Notes under the pieces: generated by a model
Databases searched by the model: none
Told to the model about the DNA's origin: nothing
The model's input: only the letters and a program-made list of their open reading frames with translations
Translations under genes and position numbers: made by a program
Part shown: positions 16,812 through 25,932 of the stretch, in pieces
Numbering within the stretch: the stretch's first letter is position 1
How the letters are laid out: the number at the start of each line of letters is the position of its first letter
Assembly: GCA_910585275.1 (NCBI GenBank)
Contig: CAJUCW010000019.1
Coordinates: forward strand, 1 to 64,000
Reading direction: 5' to 3'
Origin: an uncultured Muribaculaceae bacterium
GTDB lineage: Bacteria; Bacteroidota; Bacteroidia; Bacteroidales; Muribaculaceae
Length of the DNA: 64,000 nt

Positions 16812-19265
16812 ATGAAACGTTCATTCCCGTTAATTATCGCTACTCTTGTGGCTGCCGGCTATCCGGTTTTTGCGGCGACCGATAAAGGATACACCCTTGT
16901 GTCTGAATCTTCGGAAATGCCTGCAACTTATAATCTGAACTTCAATTGGAAGTTCAATCCCGGTAAAAACGCCGGGGCGGAATCCATAACTTTTCCTGAT
17001 GCTTCCTGGCAAAACATAAACCTCCCTCATGATTTCCAGATTCATCAGGAGTGGGTAGAGCCTTCTCCCGACGAAAAGCCCGACCTTACCAACCAGATGG
17101 CAAACATCACAAGCCGTCTGAGTTCCCGTGGGTTTAAGGAAATGGGCGAGGGATGGTATCGCAAAACTTTTACCCCTGACGATAGTTGGAAAGGGAAACG
17201 TGTGCTTCTTGATTTCGAGGGAATCATGCTTGTTGGCGATGTCTTCCTTAACGGGGAAAGGGTAGGGGGCACCGATTACGGCTATCTGGGATTCGACATC
17301 GATGTTTCGGATAAACTTAAATTCGGTGAGCCTAATGTAATTGTGGTGAAGGCCGATACCGGGACTCCGGAGAATTCACGATGGTACACAGGTGGCGGAC
17401 TCTACCGGGATGTAAATATCAAGGTGACTGACCCGAAACAATATTTTACGAGACATTCTCTTGGAATCACCACTCCCGTGGTGGATGAAAAGATTTCAAC
17501 CGTCAAGGTCACCGGTGAAATCGCCACTTTTGTGAAAACCGACAGTATCCGCGTCGGAATCGAAATTTTCGACCGTGACGGAAATAAAGTGTATGAGGGT
17601 GTGAAGGGACATTGGTCTCATCCCAAACAACATATCCGTGAGTTCCGGCTTGACAGCATTTCTCTTGAAAACGTCACCCTCTGGGATACTGAAAATCCTT
17701 ATCTCTATACTCTCACCGCCACTCTCTATCGCCCCGACGGAAGCATCGCCGACAAGGCTTCGGAACGATTTGGCATCCGCTCTGTAGAGTTTTCTCCCGA
17801 ATATGGCATGAAACTCAACGGTAAGAAGGTGCTTCTTAAAGGTATTGCCAACCACCACACGTTGGGAGCTCTCGGTGCCGCTGCTTATCCAAAGGCGATG
17901 GAAAAACGTATAAAGATGCTTAAGGATTTCGGGTTCAACCATGTGCGCACTTCCCACAATCCGTATAGCGAATCTTTCCTTGACCTTTGTGACGAATATG
18001 GCATCCTCGTCGTAGATGAGCTTTACGACAAATGGACCACGCAATATGCCGGCGGCCGTTCACCTTGGTCGGAAAGATGGCAGAAAGACGTGCCTGAATG
18101 GGTGAAGCGCGACCGCAACCATCCTTCCGTAGTGTTCTGGAGCCTTGGCAATGAGTTGCAGCTTATTCCCGACCTTCAGTTTAACGACTGGGGTGTCACT
18201 CCCTATAAACTTCAGAAGCAGCTCCTCAAACGTTACGACCCGACGCGTCTCGTCACCGTAGCCATGCATCCGCGAGGAAGAAACGAACGCACAGATTCTC
18301 TTCCTGCCCCGCTCGTGATGGAAACCGACATCGCCGCCTATAATTATAGGTATATGTATTTCCCCGGAGATTCCCGGAGATTCCCTTGGATGATGTTCTA
18401 TCAAAGCGAGGCGAACACAAGCAATCTCGGTCCCAATTTCTTTGAAATGGACCTTGACAAGGTAATCGGGCTTGCGTATTGGGGTATGATAGATTATCTC
18501 GGAGAATCGCAGGGTTGGCCTGCAAAAGGGTGGGCCCAGGGAGTGTTTGACATTTCGTTGGAGCCGAAACCCATGGCTTATTTTTTGAAATCTTTCTTCA
18601 AGCCAGACGAACCGATGGTTTATGTGGCTCCTTTCGAAAACACGAAGACATCGCAGTGGAACGGAGTGACTATGGGCGGAAGGACCTTTACAGACAGCTG
18701 GAATTTCAATGATGGTGATTCGGTTAAGCTTTACACCTACACCAATGCCGATGAGGTGGAACTCCGTCTCAACGGCAAGGTAATTGGCAAGAAGCGCAAC
18801 GAAGTGGAGAACCCTAAAAGCCGTAATCGTATATATTGGGACAAGGTGCCTTATAAGAAAGGTAAAATCGAGGCGGTAGCTTACAAGGGTGGTAAAGAGG
18901 TTGCACGCCATCATCTTGCCACCACCGCAGGCGCGAAGAAAATCAAGGCTACGGGCGACAACCCTGAATGGAAAGCCGATGGCGTTGACCTCCAGCACGT
19001 CAGGATTGAGGCAGTGGATTCAAAAGGTCTCCGCGACAAATCAGCTTCTTTCCCTTTGACATTCTCTGTGGAGGGTCCGGCTGAAATTGTCGGCGTTATC
19101 AACGGCGATATCAACAGCGAAGAACTCACCGTGGGCAACACACGCCGCCTTTTCAACGGCACGGCTACGGTAATTCTCAGGAGCAGCAGGAATGCGGGCG
19201 ACGTAAAGCTTAAAGTGCATTCTGACAAACTGGGCGATACGACCGTGAAATTTACAAGTAAATAA
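16812..19265 (+). CDS. Exported GH2 family glycosidase (beta-galactosidase-like)
   Basis: 817 residues with a type I signal peptide (about 1-21, GYPVFAATD). An N-terminal jelly-roll sugar-binding domain (FNWKFNPGKN, WQNINLPHDFQIHQEW, GEGWYRKTF) is followed by an immunoglobulin-like domain (about 210-330) and the TIM barrel. The acid/base glutamate is in FWSLGNEL (about residue 448) and the probable nucleophile is in FYQSEANTSN (about 533). A C-terminal DUF4982-like beta domain (NADEVELRLNGKVIGKKR) and a further Ig-like segment close it. It probably trims terminal beta-linked sugars in the periplasm. Nearby rhamnose and GH105 genes suggest a pectin-side-chain or glycoside substrate; exact specificity is not readable. 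Confidence 0.9.
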   Translation: MKRSFPLIIATLVAAGYPVFAATDKGYTLVSESSEMPATYNLNFNWKFNPGKNAGAESITFPDASWQNINLPHDFQIHQEWVEPSPDEKPDLTNQMANITSRLSSRGFKEMGEGWYRKTFTPDDSWKGKRVLLDFEGIMLVGDVFLNGERVGGTDYGYLGFDIDVSDKLKFGEPNVIVVKADTGTPENSRWYTGGGLYRDVNIKVTDPKQYFTRHSLGITTPVVDEKISTVKVTGEIATFVKTDSIRVGIEIFDRDGNKVYEGVKGHWSHPKQHIREFRLDSISLENVTLWDTENPYLYTLTATLYRPDGSIADKASERFGIRSVEFSPEYGMKLNGKKVLLKGIANHHTLGALGAAAYPKAMEKRIKMLKDFGFNHVRTSHNPYSESFLDLCDEYGILVVDELYDKWTTQYAGGRSPWSERWQKDVPEWVKRDRNHPSVVFWSLGNELQLIPDLQFNDWGVTPYKLQKQLLKRYDPTRLVTVAMHPRGRNERTDSLPAPLVMETDIAAYNYRYMYFPGDSRRFPWMMFYQSEANTSNLGPNFFEMDLDKVIGLAYWGMIDYLGESQGWPAKGWAQGVFDISLEPKPMAYFLKSFFKPDEPMVYVAPFENTKTSQWNGVTMGGRTFTDSWNFNDGDSVKLYTYTNADEVELRLNGKVIGKKRNEVENPKSRNRIYWDKVPYKKGKIEAVAYKGGKEVARHHLATTAGAKKIKATGDNPEWKADGVDLQHVRIEAVDSKGLRDKSASFPLTFSVEGPAEIVGVINGDINSEELTVGNTRRLFNGTATVILRSSRNAGDVKLKVHSDKLGDTTVKFTSK

Positions 19266-19282
19266 AATTCGTGAATAAACCA

Positions 19283-19310
19283 CCGCCGGGGGTATCCAGA
19301 CCCCCGGCGG
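19283..19310 (+). other. Strong GC hairpin between GH2 and rhaM
   Basis: Perfect 10-bp stem CCGCCGGGGG/CCCCCGGCGG with an 8-nt loop. It is followed by an A-rich, not T-rich, stretch. It could protect or separate the GH2 and rhamnose segments of one mRNA. As a plus-strand intrinsic terminator it lacks the U-tract. Confidence 0.45.
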
Positions 19311-19338
19311 ATAAAAAACAATCTAAACCATTTGTGAA

Positions 19339-19656
19339 ATGAAAAGATTTGCATTCAAGATGTTTCTCAAACCCGGATTTGAGGAGGAATATGAAAAACG
19401 CCATGCCGCTTTATGGCCCGAATTGAAGAAACAGATTGCCGAGGCGGGAGTGAAGAATTATTCTATTTTTTGGGATAAAGACACCAATATTCTTTTCGGT
19501 TATCAGGAAGTAGAAGGCGACTCCAATTCGCAGGATGCCGAGGCAGCCGATGAAATCACCCGTAAATGGTGGGATTATATGGCTGAAATCATGGAGGTGA
19601 ACCCTGATAATTCCCCCGTCACCATTCCCATCAAGGAAGTATTCCATCTTGACTGA
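19339..19656 (+). CDS. rhaM: L-rhamnose mutarotase
   Basis: 105-residue cytoplasmic enzyme that interconverts alpha and beta anomers of L-rhamnose before isomerisation. The full-length family pattern is present: FKMFLKPGFEEEYEKRHAAL with the active-site His, NYSIFWDKDTNILFGYQEV and KWWDYMAEIMEVNPDNSP near the C-terminus. It is the first of five consecutive rhamnose genes on one strand (mutarotase, kinase, isomerase, symporter, aldolase), 52 bp before the kinase. No rhamnose regulator of the AraC type lies in this window. Confidence 0.95.
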   Translation: MKRFAFKMFLKPGFEEEYEKRHAALWPELKKQIAEAGVKNYSIFWDKDTNILFGYQEVEGDSNSQDAEAADEITRKWWDYMAEIMEVNPDNSPVTIPIKEVFHLD

Positions 19657-19708
19657 TGCGTCTGGCGGACCCTATTCCCGCTATTACCATAACTGAAAGT
19701 AAACGATA

Positions 19709-21133
19709 ATGAAAAAAACATATTATCTGGCAGTCGATCTCGGAGCCACAAGCGGCAGGACAATCCTTGCTTCTTACGATGGGGAGAAGGTCGATATGGA
19801 GGAGCTGACACGCTTCAAACATCCTATGCTGCCTATTGCCGGCCATATTTTTTGGAATCTTCCCGGTCTTTACCATGAGATTCTCGAAGGCATGAAAGTG
19901 GCTTCCGAAAAAATGAAAGCTATCGGTGGTGAACTTAAATCCATCGGAATCGATACTTGGGGTTGCGACGTGGCTTACTTCAATGCCGACGGCACTATCG
20001 CCGGTCTCCCTTACTGCTACCGCGACGCCCACACGGCCGGGGCTGTAGATAAATTCTGCGAGGAGATGCCTAAAAACGAGGTGTATGGCAAGACGGGTAT
20101 CCAGTTTATGGATTTCAATACCCTCTTCCAGCTCCATACTCTTAAAAGGAACGGCGCGGAGGTAATAAAGAATGCTTCCAAGATTCTCTTCATACCGGAT
20201 GCTTTGGCATATATGCTCACCGGAAATGCCGTTACGGAAAGTACGGTGGCATCCACGTCGCAGATTCTGAATCCAAATACAGGCGAGCTTGACGGTGAAC
20301 TGCTCGAGAAACTTGACCTTACCGTTGACAAGTTTGGCAAACTCGTAAATCCTGGTGCGGTGATTGGCAAACTCACTAAAGAGGTGCAGCAATACACCGG
20401 CCTTGGCGACGTGCCCGTCGTGGCTGTCGCTGGACACGACACGGCATCTGCCGTAATAGCCGTCCCCACGCCCGATCCCGACTATGCTTATCTGAGTTGC
20501 GGAACATGGTCGCTTCTCGGCATAGAGTCAGACAAGCCTATCATCACGGAAGATAGCTTCAATTATAATTTCACGAACGAAGGAGGCATCGACGGCACTG
20601 TAAGATTCCTGAAAAATATATGCGGATTATGGGTGTTCGAACGTTGCCGCGCCGAACTTCCCGACGCCCCGAAAGATATTTCCGAACTCGTGGCCCTTTG
20701 TCAGGATTCCGATTGCGAAAGCATAATCAATCCGGACGACGCTTCTTTTGCCAATCCGGAGTCGATGACGGAAGCTATAAAAGTTTATTGTGAAAAGAGC
20801 GGGCAGTCTGTACCCGTTTCCGTGGCAGACTTTGTGAGGGTTGTTTTTAGAAGCCTCGCCAACAGAGTTGCGGAAGTGCTCGACATTCTCAAAAATTTTT
20901 CCGACCATCCCATCTCCCGTCTTCACGTAATCGGCGGCGGCTCACGAAACGCTTACCTTATGCAGTTTATCGCCGACGACACGAAACTCCCCGTAGTGGC
21001 CGGCCCCACCGAATGCACCGCACTCGGCAATGTGCTTGTGCAGCTGCGCGCCGACGGAATGGCGCCCACGCTTGCCGATATGCGCAAAGTGGCAATCAAC
21101 TCAACTGAAACAAAAACTTATTTACCTAACTAA
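19709..21133 (+). CDS. rhaB: Rhamnulokinase
   Basis: 474-residue FGGY-family sugar kinase, which phosphorylates L-rhamnulose at O-1 with ATP. N-terminal lobe: LAVDLGATSGRTILASYDG (phosphate-binding) and IGIDTWGCDVAYF. C-terminal lobe: VAGHDTASAVIAVP with the catalytic-base Asp, SCGTWSLLGIE and the adenine-binding HVIGGGSRNAYLMQFIADDT. Length is normal for the family. The stop at 21131-21133 is one base from the rhaA ATG, so the two are translationally close. Its product is split by the aldolase encoded three genes later. Confidence 0.96.
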   Translation: MKKTYYLAVDLGATSGRTILASYDGEKVDMEELTRFKHPMLPIAGHIFWNLPGLYHEILEGMKVASEKMKAIGGELKSIGIDTWGCDVAYFNADGTIAGLPYCYRDAHTAGAVDKFCEEMPKNEVYGKTGIQFMDFNTLFQLHTLKRNGAEVIKNASKILFIPDALAYMLTGNAVTESTVASTSQILNPNTGELDGELLEKLDLTVDKFGKLVNPGAVIGKLTKEVQQYTGLGDVPVVAVAGHDTASAVIAVPTPDPDYAYLSCGTWSLLGIESDKPIITEDSFNYNFTNEGGIDGTVRFLKNICGLWVFERCRAELPDAPKDISELVALCQDSDCESIINPDDASFANPESMTEAIKVYCEKSGQSVPVSVADFVRVVFRSLANRVAEVLDILKNFSDHPISRLHVIGGGSRNAYLMQFIADDTKLPVVAGPTECTALGNVLVQLRADGMAPTLADMRKVAINSTETKTYLPN

Positions 21134-21134
21134 T

Positions 21135-22388
21135 ATGAACAACGAAATGATCAAGAAGGCATATGAAATCGCCAAAGAGCGTTATGCCGCAATCGGCGTC
21201 GATACCGACGCAGTCCTCAAACAGATGCAGGATTTCCATCTCAGCGTACACTGCTGGCAGGCCGACGACGTTGCCGGATTCGAAGCCCGCGACGGCGGAC
21301 TCACCGGTGGCATCCAGGTGAACGGAAACTATCCCGGCAAAGCACGCAACATCGACGAACTCCGTGCCGATATCCTTTATGCCATGTCGCTTATCCCCGG
21401 CAAGCACCGTCTTAACCTCCATGAGATTTACGGAGATTTCGGCGGCAAGTTCGTTGACCGCGACCAGTGCTCAGTAGAGCATTTCCAGAGTTGGATAGAC
21501 TGGGGTAAGGAGCACGATATCAAACTCGACTTCAACTCTACATCTTTCTCCCATCCGAAATCTGGCGATCTCTCCCTCTCTAACCCTGATAAAGGAATCC
21601 GCGATTTCTGGATTGAGCACTCGAAACGTTGCCGCGCCATTGCCCAGGCTATGGGTGAGGCTCAGCAGGATCCCTGTATCATGAACACTTGGGTGCACGA
21701 CGGAAGCAAGGATATCACCGTGAACCGTCTGATGTATCGCGAGTACCTCAAGGATTCGCTTGACCAGATTTTCGAGCACAAATATGATTGGATGAAAGAC
21801 TGCGTTGAGTCGAAGGTATTCGGTATTGGCCTTGAGAGCTACACTGTAGGCTCCAACGACTTCTATACCTCATACGCTGCCAAGAACGACATGATGATTA
21901 CCCTTGATACGGGTCACTTCCATCCCACGGAGAGCGTAGCCGACAAGGTATCTGCCATGCTCCTTTTCGTGCCGGAACTTATGCTTCATGTTTCACGTCC
22001 TATCCGTTGGGATTCCGACCATGTTACTATCATGGACGACCCCACTATGGATCTTTTCAGCGAGATTGTTCGCGCCGGCGCCCTCAACCGCGTTCATTAT
22101 GGCCTTGACTATTTCGACGGCACCCTCAATCGCATCGGTGCATACGTAATCGGTAGCCGTGCCGCCCAGAAGTGTATGCTCCGTGCCCTTCTCGAACCGG
22201 TTGCAACTCTCCGCAAATATGAACTCGAAGACAAGCGCTTCCAGCGTCTCGCACTTCTTGAAGAGTGCAAGAACCTCCCCTGGAATGCCGTTTATGACAT
22301 GTTCTGCCTCCAGAACAATGTGCCTGTAGGCGAAACCTATATAAAAGAGGTTGAGAACTACGAGACCAACGTAACATCTAAAAGATGA
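21135..22388 (+). CDS. rhaA: L-rhamnose isomerase
   Basis: 417 residues from MNNEMIKKAYE at 21135. The open frame runs back to 21030, but that part overlaps rhaB out of frame. The enzyme converts L-rhamnose to L-rhamnulose in a TIM barrel with a two-metal site. Family signatures are DFGGKFVDRDQ, FSHPKSGDLSLSNPDKGIRDFWIEHSKRCR, MNTWVHDGSKD and ITLDTGHFHPTESVADKVSA, which contribute the metal-binding Glu/Asp/His residues. The TGA stop overlaps the ATG of rhaT (ATGA), a sign of coupled translation. Confidence 0.96.
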   Translation: MNNEMIKKAYEIAKERYAAIGVDTDAVLKQMQDFHLSVHCWQADDVAGFEARDGGLTGGIQVNGNYPGKARNIDELRADILYAMSLIPGKHRLNLHEIYGDFGGKFVDRDQCSVEHFQSWIDWGKEHDIKLDFNSTSFSHPKSGDLSLSNPDKGIRDFWIEHSKRCRAIAQAMGEAQQDPCIMNTWVHDGSKDITVNRLMYREYLKDSLDQIFEHKYDWMKDCVESKVFGIGLESYTVGSNDFYTSYAAKNDMMITLDTGHFHPTESVADKVSAMLLFVPELMLHVSRPIRWDSDHVTIMDDPTMDLFSEIVRAGALNRVHYGLDYFDGTLNRIGAYVIGSRAAQKCMLRALLEPVATLRKYELEDKRFQRLALLEECKNLPWNAVYDMFCLQNNVPVGETYIKEVENYETNVTSKR

Positions 22389-23416
22389 TATTAATAGGGT
22401 TATTTATAATAGCGTTAGGAGCTTTCTGCCAATCGAGTTGCTATGTGCCCATCAACCGCATCAAAGAGTGGAGTTGGGAAAGCTACTGGATTGTGCAGGG
22501 CTTCTTTGCATGGCTGTTACTCCCGTTTCTCGGAATGCTCCTTGCGGTGCCGCAAGGGCATTCCCTGGGGGAGCTCTTCACCGCCGATCAGAGTTTCAAC
22601 ATCTGGATGACGATTCTTTTCGGAATCCTTTGGGGTGTCGGAGGACTCACTTTCGGACTTTCGATGCGCTATCTCGGAGTGGCCCTCGGCCAGTCGATAG
22701 CTCTCGGCACGTGTGCCGGCCTCGGTACGATTATGGGCCCCGTTTTCCTCAATTTCTTTTTCCCGGAAAACGACCCGCTCTCGCAACTTACCTTTTCGGT
22801 AATTATCGGAGTGGTTGTGACTCTCATCGGCATCGCCATTATCGGCGTGGCTGGTTCCATGAAGGCTGCTTCGCTTAGCGAAGAGGAGAAGAAGGCCGCC
22901 GTCAAGGATTTCAATTTTCCGAAAGGGCTTTGCATCGCGTTGCTTTGCGGTTTTATGAGCGGATGTTTCAACGTTGGCCTTGAATTCGGCAAAGACATCA
23001 ACTTCGGCGATCTTACTCCGGATATGTATAAGACGCTTCCCGCCACATTCCTTGTGACTCTCGGAGGTTTCTTCACAAACCTTGTGTATTGTTTCCTTCA
23101 GAATCAGAAGAACGGCACCTGGGGTGACTATGCCAAGGGTTCGGTTTGGGTCAACAATTGCATCTTCTGTCTTATAGCCGGTGCGCTGTGGTATAGCCAG
23201 TTCTTCGGACTCGCTCTCGGCAAGGGTTTCCTTGAGGATTCTCCCACTTTGATGACGCTTTCTTTCTGTATCCTTATGGCTCTTAACGTTGTCTTTTCCA
23301 ACATTTGGGGCATTATCCTTAAGGAATGGAAAGGTTGTTCGAAAAAAACTATCGCAGTGCTTGTCCTCGGCATTGTGGTGCTCGTAATCTCTTGTTTCCT
23401 GCCTCAGCTTATATAA
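22385..23416 (+). CDS. rhaT: L-rhamnose/proton symporter
   Basis: 343 residues with about ten membrane helices, an inner-membrane rhamnose importer of the drug/metabolite transporter superfamily. Characteristic segments are ALGAFCQSSCYVPINRIKEWSWESYW near the start, FGILWGVGGLTFGLSMRYLGVALGQSIALG and GLCIALLCGFMSGCFNVGLEFGKDI in the middle. It begins inside the rhaA stop codon (ATGA overlap). It supplies substrate for the catabolic enzymes around it. Confidence 0.94.
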   Translation: MILIGLFIIALGAFCQSSCYVPINRIKEWSWESYWIVQGFFAWLLLPFLGMLLAVPQGHSLGELFTADQSFNIWMTILFGILWGVGGLTFGLSMRYLGVALGQSIALGTCAGLGTIMGPVFLNFFFPENDPLSQLTFSVIIGVVVTLIGIAIIGVAGSMKAASLSEEEKKAAVKDFNFPKGLCIALLCGFMSGCFNVGLEFGKDINFGDLTPDMYKTLPATFLVTLGGFFTNLVYCFLQNQKNGTWGDYAKGSVWVNNCIFCLIAGALWYSQFFGLALGKGFLEDSPTLMTLSFCILMALNVVFSNIWGIILKEWKGCSKKTIAVLVLGIVVLVISCFLPQLI

Positions 23417-23459
23417 TCATAAGGGGGGGCGATTAACTAAAATTTATAACTTTAACATC

Positions 23460-24269
23460 ATGTCTTCAATACTTGACAACAATCCCGGTCTTGCATACGA
23501 TGTGGCACAGGTGGCTGAGGCTGCCGGCTATCTCTGGCAGAAGGGCTGGGCTGAACGCAACGGTGGAAACATCACCGTGAATATTACCGAACACGTAACC
23601 GATGAAATCCGTAAGATGCCGGCTATCAGTCCGGTTTATCCTATCGGTGTGACATTGCCTAATCTTAAGGGATGTTATTTCTATTGCAAGGGCACCAACA
23701 AACGTATGCGCGACCTTGCTCGCTGGCCTATGGAGAACGGTTCTGTAATCAGGATCCTTGACGATTGTGCAAGCTATGAGATTATCGCCGACAATCCTGT
23801 GAAGCCCACTTCCGAACTTCCCTCTCATCTTTCTGTCCACAATTATCTCATCGGCAAGGGTTCTAACTACAAGGCTTCGCTCCATACTCATCCTATTGAG
23901 CTCGTGGCAATGACCCACTGCAAGAAATATCTTGAAAAAGACGTTGCAACCCGTCTTCTCTGGAGCATGATTCCCGAGACAAAGGCGTTCTGTCCGCGTG
24001 GTCTCGGCATAATACCTTATCAGCTTCCGGGTTCTAATGAGCTTGCCGAGGCAACCATTAAGGAACTGGGCGATTATGACGTGACTATCTGGGAGAAACA
24101 TGGCGTTTTCGCAGTCGATACCGATATCATGAGCGCTTTTGACCAGGTTGACGTGCTCAACAAGTCTGCCCAAATCTATATCTGCGCCAAAAACATGGGC
24201 TTCGAGCCCGATGGCATGAGCGACGAGCAGATGAAGGAGATGACCGTTGCTTTCAATCTTCCAAAGTAA
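23460..24269 (+). CDS. rhaD: Rhamnulose-1-phosphate aldolase
   Basis: 269-residue class II aldolase that splits L-rhamnulose 1-phosphate into dihydroxyacetone phosphate and L-lactaldehyde. RNGGNITVNITEHV forms part of the phosphate site, PTSELPSHLSVHNYL contributes a glutamate, LHTHPIELVAMTH holds the zinc-binding histidines, and WEKHGVFAVDTD supplies the third histidine. Length is normal. No lactaldehyde reductase or dehydrogenase gene is in the window, so that step is encoded elsewhere. The GH105 gene follows after 6 bp. Confidence 0.95.
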   Translation: MSSILDNNPGLAYDVAQVAEAAGYLWQKGWAERNGGNITVNITEHVTDEIRKMPAISPVYPIGVTLPNLKGCYFYCKGTNKRMRDLARWPMENGSVIRILDDCASYEIIADNPVKPTSELPSHLSVHNYLIGKGSNYKASLHTHPIELVAMTHCKKYLEKDVATRLLWSMIPETKAFCPRGLGIIPYQLPGSNELAEATIKELGDYDVTIWEKHGVFAVDTDIMSAFDQVDVLNKSAQIYICAKNMGFEPDGMSDEQMKEMTVAFNLPK

Positions 24270-24275
24270 GGAGCG

Positions 24276-25700
24276 ATGAAGAAAGTTTGTTCTTTACTCA
24301 TGATATGCCTTGCCCTCACCGGCTGCAAACAGTCGGCGGGCGGCAACTCTGCGGAGGAAGAAATCAACGATTCCAAAACGCCGCTTCATCTTCTTAAACC
24401 GGACTATGTGACCCCTTATGGAGAACTTAATCCGGATTCGGTTAAGGCTGACATCGACAGGGTGTTTGCTTACATCGACAATGTGACGCCGGCTAAGGTT
24501 GTTGACCGCGAAGGGAACGTAATAGAGAATCTTGAGCAACTTCCCGACAGCGCGCTCCTTAACCAGGGCACCTACCGCCTCACGAGCTATGAGTGGGCCG
24601 TGATGTATATGGCTCTTCTTGATGCCGCCAAGAATCTTGACGACAGCAAGTATCGTGACTATGTTATCGACAGGATTTCTTTCCTTGGCAAGGTGGCTCC
24701 CGCATTTGAGGAACTTGCGAAGCGTACCGGCAAGCAGGACGGCCAGATGCGTCAGGTCATTGCTCCTGCTTCGCTTGACGATGCCGGAGCAATGTCGGGT
24801 GCTTTCATGAGAGCTTATATGGCTGACAGCACTCTTCAGATCAAGGATATCATCGAGCGTTACTACAACATCGTTGACACTAAGACTCTTCGTCTTCCTG
24901 ACGGTACTATCGCACGTAATCGTCCGCATCACAATGCTGTCTGGCTTGACGATATGTTTATGGCACTTCCTGCCATGGCTACGAGAAGCCAGTTCACCGG
25001 CGACCAGAAGTATCTTAACGATGCTGCTGAGACTGCAGTGAAGATGATTGACAGAATGTGGATTCCTGAGAAGAATTTCTTCCGTCACGGATATGTTGAA
25101 GGTCTTGACGCCGAGCCTGAGATGGCATGGGGCAGGGCCAACGGATGGGCGATACTTACGATGTGCCAGCTGCTTGACGTAATTCCCGAAAGCAATCCCA
25201 ACCGTGCCAAGATTATGGATATCTATCGTAAGCATGTCAAGAGCCTTGCCAACCTCCAGAACAAGGATGGTTTCTGGCATCAGCTTCTCGACCGCAACGA
25301 TTCTTATCCCGAGACTTCAGCTACTGCTATCTTCGCATATTGTATTGCCCATGGTGTGAACCAGGGTTGGCTTGATCCTACTGTCTATGGTCCTGTAGCC
25401 CAGCTTGCATGGGAGGCAGTTTCCACAAAGATTAATCAGAAGGGTGAAGTTGAGGATGTATGTGTAGGCACAGGTATGGGCTTCGAACCGACTTATTATT
25501 ACTACCGTCCGGTTAGCGTCAAGGCGGCTCACGGCTATGGCCCTGTAATCTGGGCAGGTAGCGAGGTAATAAAGATGCTCAGAAGCTTCAATCCTCGTGT
25601 CAATGACAGCGCTGTTCATTACTACAAGGTTGATCCCGAAGCCACTACTCCGATCTTCTCGCTCGACGAGAATGGAAAGGCAATGGAAATCAAGCATTGA
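24276..25700 (+). CDS. Lipoprotein GH105 unsaturated rhamnogalacturonyl hydrolase
   Basis: 474 residues. The lipoprotein signal ends in CLALTGC (Cys about residue 17), so the enzyme is probably tethered in the envelope. The body is an alpha/alpha-barrel of the GH105/GH88 type: RNRPHHNAVWLDDMFMALPAMA (with a catalytic Asp), FFRHGYVEG, EMAWGRANGWAILTMCQLLD, GFWHQLLDRNDSYPETSATAIF and a late EDVCVGTGMGF. The family removes the unsaturated uronate left by rhamnogalacturonan lyases, exposing rhamnose. A strong AAGGAG motif overlaps the rhaD stop 3 bp before the ATG, which is unusual for this phylum. Last gene of the rha operon; a terminator follows. Confidence 0.92.
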   Translation: MKKVCSLLMICLALTGCKQSAGGNSAEEEINDSKTPLHLLKPDYVTPYGELNPDSVKADIDRVFAYIDNVTPAKVVDREGNVIENLEQLPDSALLNQGTYRLTSYEWAVMYMALLDAAKNLDDSKYRDYVIDRISFLGKVAPAFEELAKRTGKQDGQMRQVIAPASLDDAGAMSGAFMRAYMADSTLQIKDIIERYYNIVDTKTLRLPDGTIARNRPHHNAVWLDDMFMALPAMATRSQFTGDQKYLNDAAETAVKMIDRMWIPEKNFFRHGYVEGLDAEPEMAWGRANGWAILTMCQLLDVIPESNPNRAKIMDIYRKHVKSLANLQNKDGFWHQLLDRNDSYPETSATAIFAYCIAHGVNQGWLDPTVYGPVAQLAWEAVSTKINQKGEVEDVCVGTGMGFEPTYYYYRPVSVKAAHGYGPVIWAGSEVIKMLRSFNPRVNDSAVHYYKVDPEATTPIFSLDENGKAMEIKH

Positions 25701-25722
25701 TTTTTAATAACATATTATAAAG

Positions 25723-25760
25723 ACAGGGATGTGCGGTTCTTGCTCACATCCCTGTTCTAT
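25723..25760 (+). terminator. Intrinsic terminator of the rhamnose operon
   Basis: Perfect 11-bp stem ACAGGGATGTG/CACATCCCTGT, 11-nt loop, followed by TCTATTTTTG. It lies 22 bp after the GH105 stop and cleanly ends the plus-strand operon. Confidence 0.8.
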
Positions 25761-25815
25761 TTTTGTTAATACGTTTTCACTTGAGGATTTGGTTTTTCAG
25801 TGCAATCATATTAAC

Positions 25816-25857
25816 TAAAAAATGAGACCTGTCGGAGTAATATGTCCGGCAGGTCTC
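25816..25857 (-). terminator. Intrinsic terminator of the VWA gene
   Basis: A 13-bp stem (GAGACCTGTCGGA with TCCGGCAGGTCTC, one wobble) around an 8-nt loop. On the minus strand it is followed by ATTTTTTAGTTAA. It serves the minus-strand gene ending at 25933. Confidence 0.7.
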
Positions 25858-25932
25858 TTCAAAAAATGGAAAGTCAAAATATGGTGTTATGACAATTTCA
25901 AAGAAGTCGTATTGACTTTTGGTGAAGGATTC

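Noticed and set aside
18060..18998. 312-residue ORF antisense to the GH2 gene
   Set aside because: It is a mirror of the strongly coding GH2 frame, has no family likeness, and the GH2 catalytic motifs lie on the other strand.
19283..19310. Intrinsic terminator after GH2
   Set aside because: The hairpin is strong but followed by A residues, not T residues, on the plus strand; it is kept only as a hairpin.
19631..20437. 268-residue ORF antisense to rhaB
   Set aside because: It lies opposite conserved kinase motifs and would also overlap rhaM; no independent support.
21030..21134. Extended N-terminus of rhaA overlapping rhaB
   Set aside because: The extra 35 residues read rhaB sequence out of frame; the ATG at 21135 fits family length and the one-base gap.
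24294..25280. 328-residue ORF antisense to the GH105 gene
   Set aside because: Same reason: the sense frame contains a lipobox and a full GH105 domain; the antisense frame has no start signal or domain.
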